Assembly (NCBI RefSeq): GCF_040372805.1 | Contig: NZ_BAABWJ010000001.1 | Location: 1,364,001 to 1,428,000, forward strand | Source of the DNA: Pseudoteredinibacter isoporae_A | Lineage (GTDB): Bacteria > Pseudomonadota > Gammaproteobacteria > Pseudomonadales > Cellvibrionaceae | Length of the DNA: 64,000 bases | Direction: 5' to 3' | Shown: positions 61,026 to 64,000 of the stretch, one piece after another | Position numbering within the stretch: the stretch's first letter is position 1 | Layout of the letters: the number at the start of each line of letters is the position of its first letter | The notes under the pieces: generated by a model | Database searches by the model: none | Told to the model about the DNA's origin: nothing | The model's input: the letters and a program-made list of their open reading frames with translations, nothing else | Translations under genes and position numbers: made by a program

Positions 61026-62963
61026 GTGACTTTGTTTCGGCAATTAATTATCGCGATCAGTGTGCTGATGTGCACGCTTCTGGCGATCAATCTGGTCATT
61101 AGCGTATTAAACGCGCGGCTCTACTTTCACGAACAAATGCAAAATCATGCTGAAGATACGGCGACGTCTTTGGCCTTGACGCTGTCTGGGCCTGCCGCAC
61201 AGGCTGATGATGCCCAGGTGCGTTCACTGGTCGACGTTATTTTTGATCGTGGTTATTACCGTAATATTATTTTCCGCAAAAGTGCGGACAACCAAGCCGC
61301 AATTCATCGTGAACTGCCGGTAGCCATCGAAGGCGTGCCAGACTGGTTTATCAACATGATCGATCTGCCTGAACCGGTTGGGCAAGCTGAAGTCGTGAGC
61401 GGATGGCGAATTCTGGGCAATGTGGTTGTGGTAGGCAATCCAGGTTATGCCTATCGGGATTTGTGGCGCGTGTGCATTCAGTACATCTATATCTTTTTGA
61501 TTACCGCAGTTATTTGTTATGTGGTGGTGGGATTGGGCCTACGTTACCTGCTCAGGCCTTTGAGCAAAGTGGAAAATCAGGCCGAAGCGATCTGTCGACG
61601 TGAATTTCCCGTGCAGGATGAACTGCCGAAAACCGTGGAGTTGCGTCGGGTGGTCACCGCGATGAACCGCATGGTGCAAAAAGTCCAATCCATGTTCCAG
61701 GAACAAGTGGGCTTGACCGAAAGTTTATACAAACAGGCCCACCTGGATTCGGTAACTCAACTCTCCAATCGTCGTGACTTTGATGCGCGCTTTCGGGCAT
61801 TCATCGATTCCGAGCGAAGCGGGAATCGAGGGGCTTTGTATTTGTTGCAGATTCAAGGCCTGATCGAATTCAATGACAGTCATGGTCGTGATGCCGGGGA
61901 TGAATGTTTGTTGTCCATTGCTAATACACTACGTGAAGTGGTGGTTATGAGCGATGCGATTGTTGGGCGTCGGTCCGGGGCGGATTTTTCAATCTTTGTG
62001 CCTGAGCTGGATGAAGGCGAAGCCAAGAGCCTGGCCTCAGAGCTGATTAATTCGCTGTCCCGCCGCAGTTGGTACCAAAGCAAAGAACTGGTGCCGTATA
62101 TTGGGGCGGCCCACTCGGAATCCATTGCCCGTGAGAATAATTTACTGTCGCAAGCGGATATGGCCTTGCGTCAGGCGCAACACCATGGCGAAGGGGGTGG
62201 CCATTGGGCGATAGCGGAGCGTGAAACCGCCGAGTCTGCCCGCCCGGCTCATGAGTGGGGTGACATGATCACCTCGGCGATCGAGCGCCGTGCATTCGTG
62301 CTGCACTATCAGCCTGTGTACGGCGTGGATGGGAGCCTTATCCATTTGGAGGTTCTGTGTCGTTTGCAAGAGGGCGAAGAGTTACTCACTGCGGGCGTGT
62401 TCTGGCCGATGGTAGAACGCTTCAATTTAAGTGCCGACCTCGATCGAGTACTGATTGAAATGCTGGCGGAGCAAGGCCCGGCAGGTGGTTCTATTCTGTG
62501 CGTTAATTTATCGCCCAACTCCTTGCACAACAAACAATTTGCGCCGTGGTTGGAAGAATTTCTGCGCAGCAATCCGCGCTTTGCTGAGCGCTTGCAGCTG
62601 GAATTGCCTGCACAAATGCTGGAGGCGGATGAGGAGCATTTACGCACCGTGGTCGAGCGCTTGGGGCCGGCTTGTGCGGGTGTTTCTCTGGATCACTTTG
62701 GGGTTGCCGGCAGTGAGTTTATGCACCTGCAAAGCATTGCACTGCGCATGTTGAAGGTGGATATGCGCTTCACCCACAGCCTTGATCCCAAGTCCGACAG
62801 TCGCTTCTATGTGGAAACCCTCCTGAAAATCGCTCGCAGCTGTGATCTGACGCTCTATGCCGAAGGCATTGAGACCGAAGAACAATGGCAGGCCGTCAAG
62901 GATTTGGGGCTGGACGGTGGTCAGGGGTATTATCTGGGTAGACCTAGTGATCAGCCGTTGTAA
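61026..62963 (+). CDS. lapD: LapD-type c-di-GMP receptor (degenerate GGDEF-EAL)
   Basis: 645 residues: membrane helix (about 8-28), a periplasmic LapD/MoxY-type domain (about 30-145), a second helix (about 150-172), HAMP, then GGDEF and EAL domains. Both catalytic modules are dead: the GGDEF loop reads RSGADF, EAL reads EVL (HLEVLCRLQ), and the DDFG motif reads LDHFG. This predicts a binding-only receptor. The periplasmic loop VSGWRILG, followed by GNPGYAY, matches the LapD output loop whose Trp grips the LapG protease; here it is Trp127. The start at GTG 61026 (AGGGGA 9 nt upstream) gives a LapD-like N-terminus. ATG 61017 is in frame but lies 1 nt after that site. No LapG or adhesin gene is in the window. 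Confidence 0.9.
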   Translation: MTLFRQLIIAISVLMCTLLAINLVISVLNARLYFHEQMQNHAEDTATSLALTLSGPAAQADDAQVRSLVDVIFDRGYYRNIIFRKSADNQAAIHRELPVAIEGVPDWFINMIDLPEPVGQAEVVSGWRILGNVVVVGNPGYAYRDLWRVCIQYIYIFLITAVICYVVVGLGLRYLLRPLSKVENQAEAICRREFPVQDELPKTVELRRVVTAMNRMVQKVQSMFQEQVGLTESLYKQAHLDSVTQLSNRRDFDARFRAFIDSERSGNRGALYLLQIQGLIEFNDSHGRDAGDECLLSIANTLREVVVMSDAIVGRRSGADFSIFVPELDEGEAKSLASELINSLSRRSWYQSKELVPYIGAAHSESIARENNLLSQADMALRQAQHHGEGGGHWAIAERETAESARPAHEWGDMITSAIERRAFVLHYQPVYGVDGSLIHLEVLCRLQEGEELLTAGVFWPMVERFNLSADLDRVLIEMLAEQGPAGGSILCVNLSPNSLHNKQFAPWLEEFLRSNPRFAERLQLELPAQMLEADEEHLRTVVERLGPACAGVSLDHFGVAGSEFMHLQSIALRMLKVDMRFTHSLDPKSDSRFYVETLLKIARSCDLTLYAEGIETEEQWQAVKDLGLDGGQGYYLGRPSDQPL

Positions 62964-63016
62964 GCTTTAGTTCATCTTGCCTGAAGCATACTCCGGCCCA
63001 AACATCGGAGTGTGCA

Positions 63017-63451
63017 ATGGGCTTTTTCTTGAAAATTTGTCGTTTTTTTACCCTATCTATGTTGCTGGCTCTTGCCGGCCCTGTCTCGGCTCTGGAGCAG
63101 CTTGGGGAGGCCTACAGCCGGCCTCTGCCGCCAGGACAGAGTACCGCTGTGGCTTATTTAGAACTGCGTAATGATGGCGACAAGCCCATTCGTTTGATCT
63201 CTGTGAGCAGTCCTTTGGCCCGATCTGCCGAGTTTCATCGTCATATACATGAAGACGGCATGATGAAGATGCGCAAGCTCTCTGGAATTGACCTGGGGCT
63301 TGGCAAAATTTTACGGTTTCAACCCGGCGGATACCATATAATGCTGTTCGGGGTAAAAAGGCCGTTACGTGTTGGTGATACATTCACTATGCAAATCGAG
63401 ACTGATACCGGTGAGAGCCTGGATGTCGATGTGCGGGTGAAGGCCTATTAA
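63017..63451 (+). CDS. PCu(A)C-type periplasmic copper chaperone
   Basis: 144 residues with a signal peptide (ending VSA). The copper-binding pattern H-x-H...M...H-x-M is visible in AEFHRHIHEDGMMKMRKL and GGYHIMLFG. PCu(A)C proteins deliver Cu(I) to the CuA site of cytochrome oxidase, often with a Sco partner; no sco gene is adjacent here. An AUG-proximal ribosome site is weak. 54 nt after lapD. Confidence 0.92.
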   Translation: MGFFLKICRFFTLSMLLALAGPVSALEQLGEAYSRPLPPGQSTAVAYLELRNDGDKPIRLISVSSPLARSAEFHRHIHEDGMMKMRKLSGIDLGLGKILRFQPGGYHIMLFGVKRPLRVGDTFTMQIETDTGESLDVDVRVKAY

Positions 63452-63510
63452 TCGGGGCGGGCTGTAAGACGAGCCAGGTGCCCGACAGCAAAATACTAAG
63501 GAGCTAATCA

Positions 63511-64000
63511 ATGAGTTATTCAGCGAACGGAGGTGCCTGGTTTCGCGGTACGGGGTTTATCCTGGGGATACTTCTGCTGGTGACCGTCGTGTTGGGTATC
63601 TACTGGAGCTCCGAGCCGGGTGAAAACTTTTACCTCTCGAAAGACAGCGAAGTGCGCTTCCGCGCCTTGCAGAACTCCAAAATAACCGGAGTGGAAACCA
63701 CCAAAACACTGATCAGTGTGGCAGATACTCTGCTGTATAAACCCGGTGGTTTTTTATCCAATGACATTTTTCCTCCCGGCGTATGGCTAGACAATATTCC
63801 AAACTGGGAATACGGTGCGCTGATTCAGGTTCGAGACCTCAGCAAGGCCATGCGTGAAAGCTTTAGTCGTTCCCAGTCCCAATCTACCGAAGATGTCGAT
63901 TTGGCGCTTGCCGAACCGCGTTTTAATTTCGATCATAACAGCTGGATGCTGCCCGCTTCCGAGAAACAGTACAAGGAAGCGACTATGTATCTGCAGCAGT
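63511..64000 (+). CDS. DUF2333 family protein (5' part, cut by window edge)
   Basis: ATG 63511 with AAGGAG at 63498-63503 (7-nt spacing) opens a frame that runs off the window end with no stop (163 codons seen). The visible part has one membrane helix near the N-terminus (GTGFILGILLLVTVVLGIYW) followed by a periplasmic region. Recognisable DUF2333-like stretches are VADTLLYKPGGFLSNDIFPPG, DNIPNWEYGALIQVRDL and SRSQSQS with DVDLALAEPRFNFD. The function of the family is unknown. Confidence 0.85.
   Translation, partial: MSYSANGGAWFRGTGFILGILLLVTVVLGIYWSSEPGENFYLSKDSEVRFRALQNSKITGVETTKTLISVADTLLYKPGGFLSNDIFPPGVWLDNIPNWEYGALIQVRDLSKAMRESFSRSQSQSTEDVDLALAEPRFNFDHNSWMLPASEKQYKEATMYLQQ

Noticed and set aside
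1..64000. CRISPR arrays, insertion sequences, prophage genes, tRNA or rRNA genes
   Set aside because: None was seen: no regularly spaced repeats, transposase or integrase motifs, or cloverleaf-like CCA-ended segments were noticed on either strand.

Overview
This 64 kb window looks like a chromosomal core region from a free-living, probably marine, gammaproteobacterium. The base composition is moderate (judged by eye at about 50% GC). The order damX-gltB-gltD is the pseudomonad/oceanospirillad arrangement. There are many fatty-acid and branched-acyl-CoA degradation genes and many c-di-GMP proteins. A hydrocarbon- or lipid-degrading lineage such as Alcanivorax/Ketobacter/Marinobacter is my best guess, but the genus is inference. 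I saw no insertion sequence, prophage, CRISPR array, rRNA or tRNA.

Layout. 0-8 kb: DamX-like SPOR protein and both subunits of NADPH glutamate synthase, with terminators after damX and gltD. 8.3-10.8 kb: a chemoreceptor and a secreted BAAT-type hydrolase. 11-20 kb: a lipid module. An AraC-type regulator, thiolase, FadB/FadJ-like bifunctional enzyme, LCAD-like acyl-CoA dehydrogenase and alpha-methylacyl-CoA racemase-like enzyme all lie on the minus strand, and an acyl-CoA ligase is divergent. Together they fit activation and beta-oxidation of methyl-branched acids. 20-26 kb: rpiA and ilvA flanking an exported M20 amidohydrolase and a PAS-GGDEF-EAL protein. 26-33 kb: a cobalamin riboswitch followed by btuB, btuC, btuD, btuF, cobO and cobQ, an uptake and partial salvage operon. 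33-37 kb: a CBS-GGDEF cyclase, a YfcH-like epimerase and ettA. 37-44 kb: an RPE65-family carotenoid/stilbene oxygenase preceded by a palindrome, three small envelope or unknown genes, and a translationally coupled pair made of a GAF-PAS-GGDEF-EAL protein and a DUF3365 (c-type heme) GGDEF cyclase. 44-51 kb: a valine-catabolism cluster with its AraC regulator (mmsR-like, mmsA, isobutyryl-CoA dehydrogenase, enoyl-CoA hydratase, 3-hydroxyisobutyryl-CoA hydrolase, mmsB). 51-55 kb: a secreted TAP-like peptidase coupled to a NatAB-type ABC exporter, then a YceI protein. 55-60 kb: aroQ-accB-accC and dsbD. 60-64 kb: a TPR lipoprotein, a LapD-type c-di-GMP receptor, a PCu(A)C copper chaperone and the start of a DUF2333 gene cut by the window edge.

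Two themes run through the region. One is acyl-CoA catabolism: two separate clusters, each with its own AraC-family regulator. The other is c-di-GMP signalling: five GGDEF/EAL proteins in 40 kb whose motifs suggest different roles (two probable cyclases, two probable phosphodiesterases, one catalytically dead receptor). The most unusual piece is the coupled phosphodiesterase/heme-cyclase pair at 40.4-43.9 kb. Nothing here is clearly a wholly new system, but that pair and the branched-acid module are the best candidates for follow-up.
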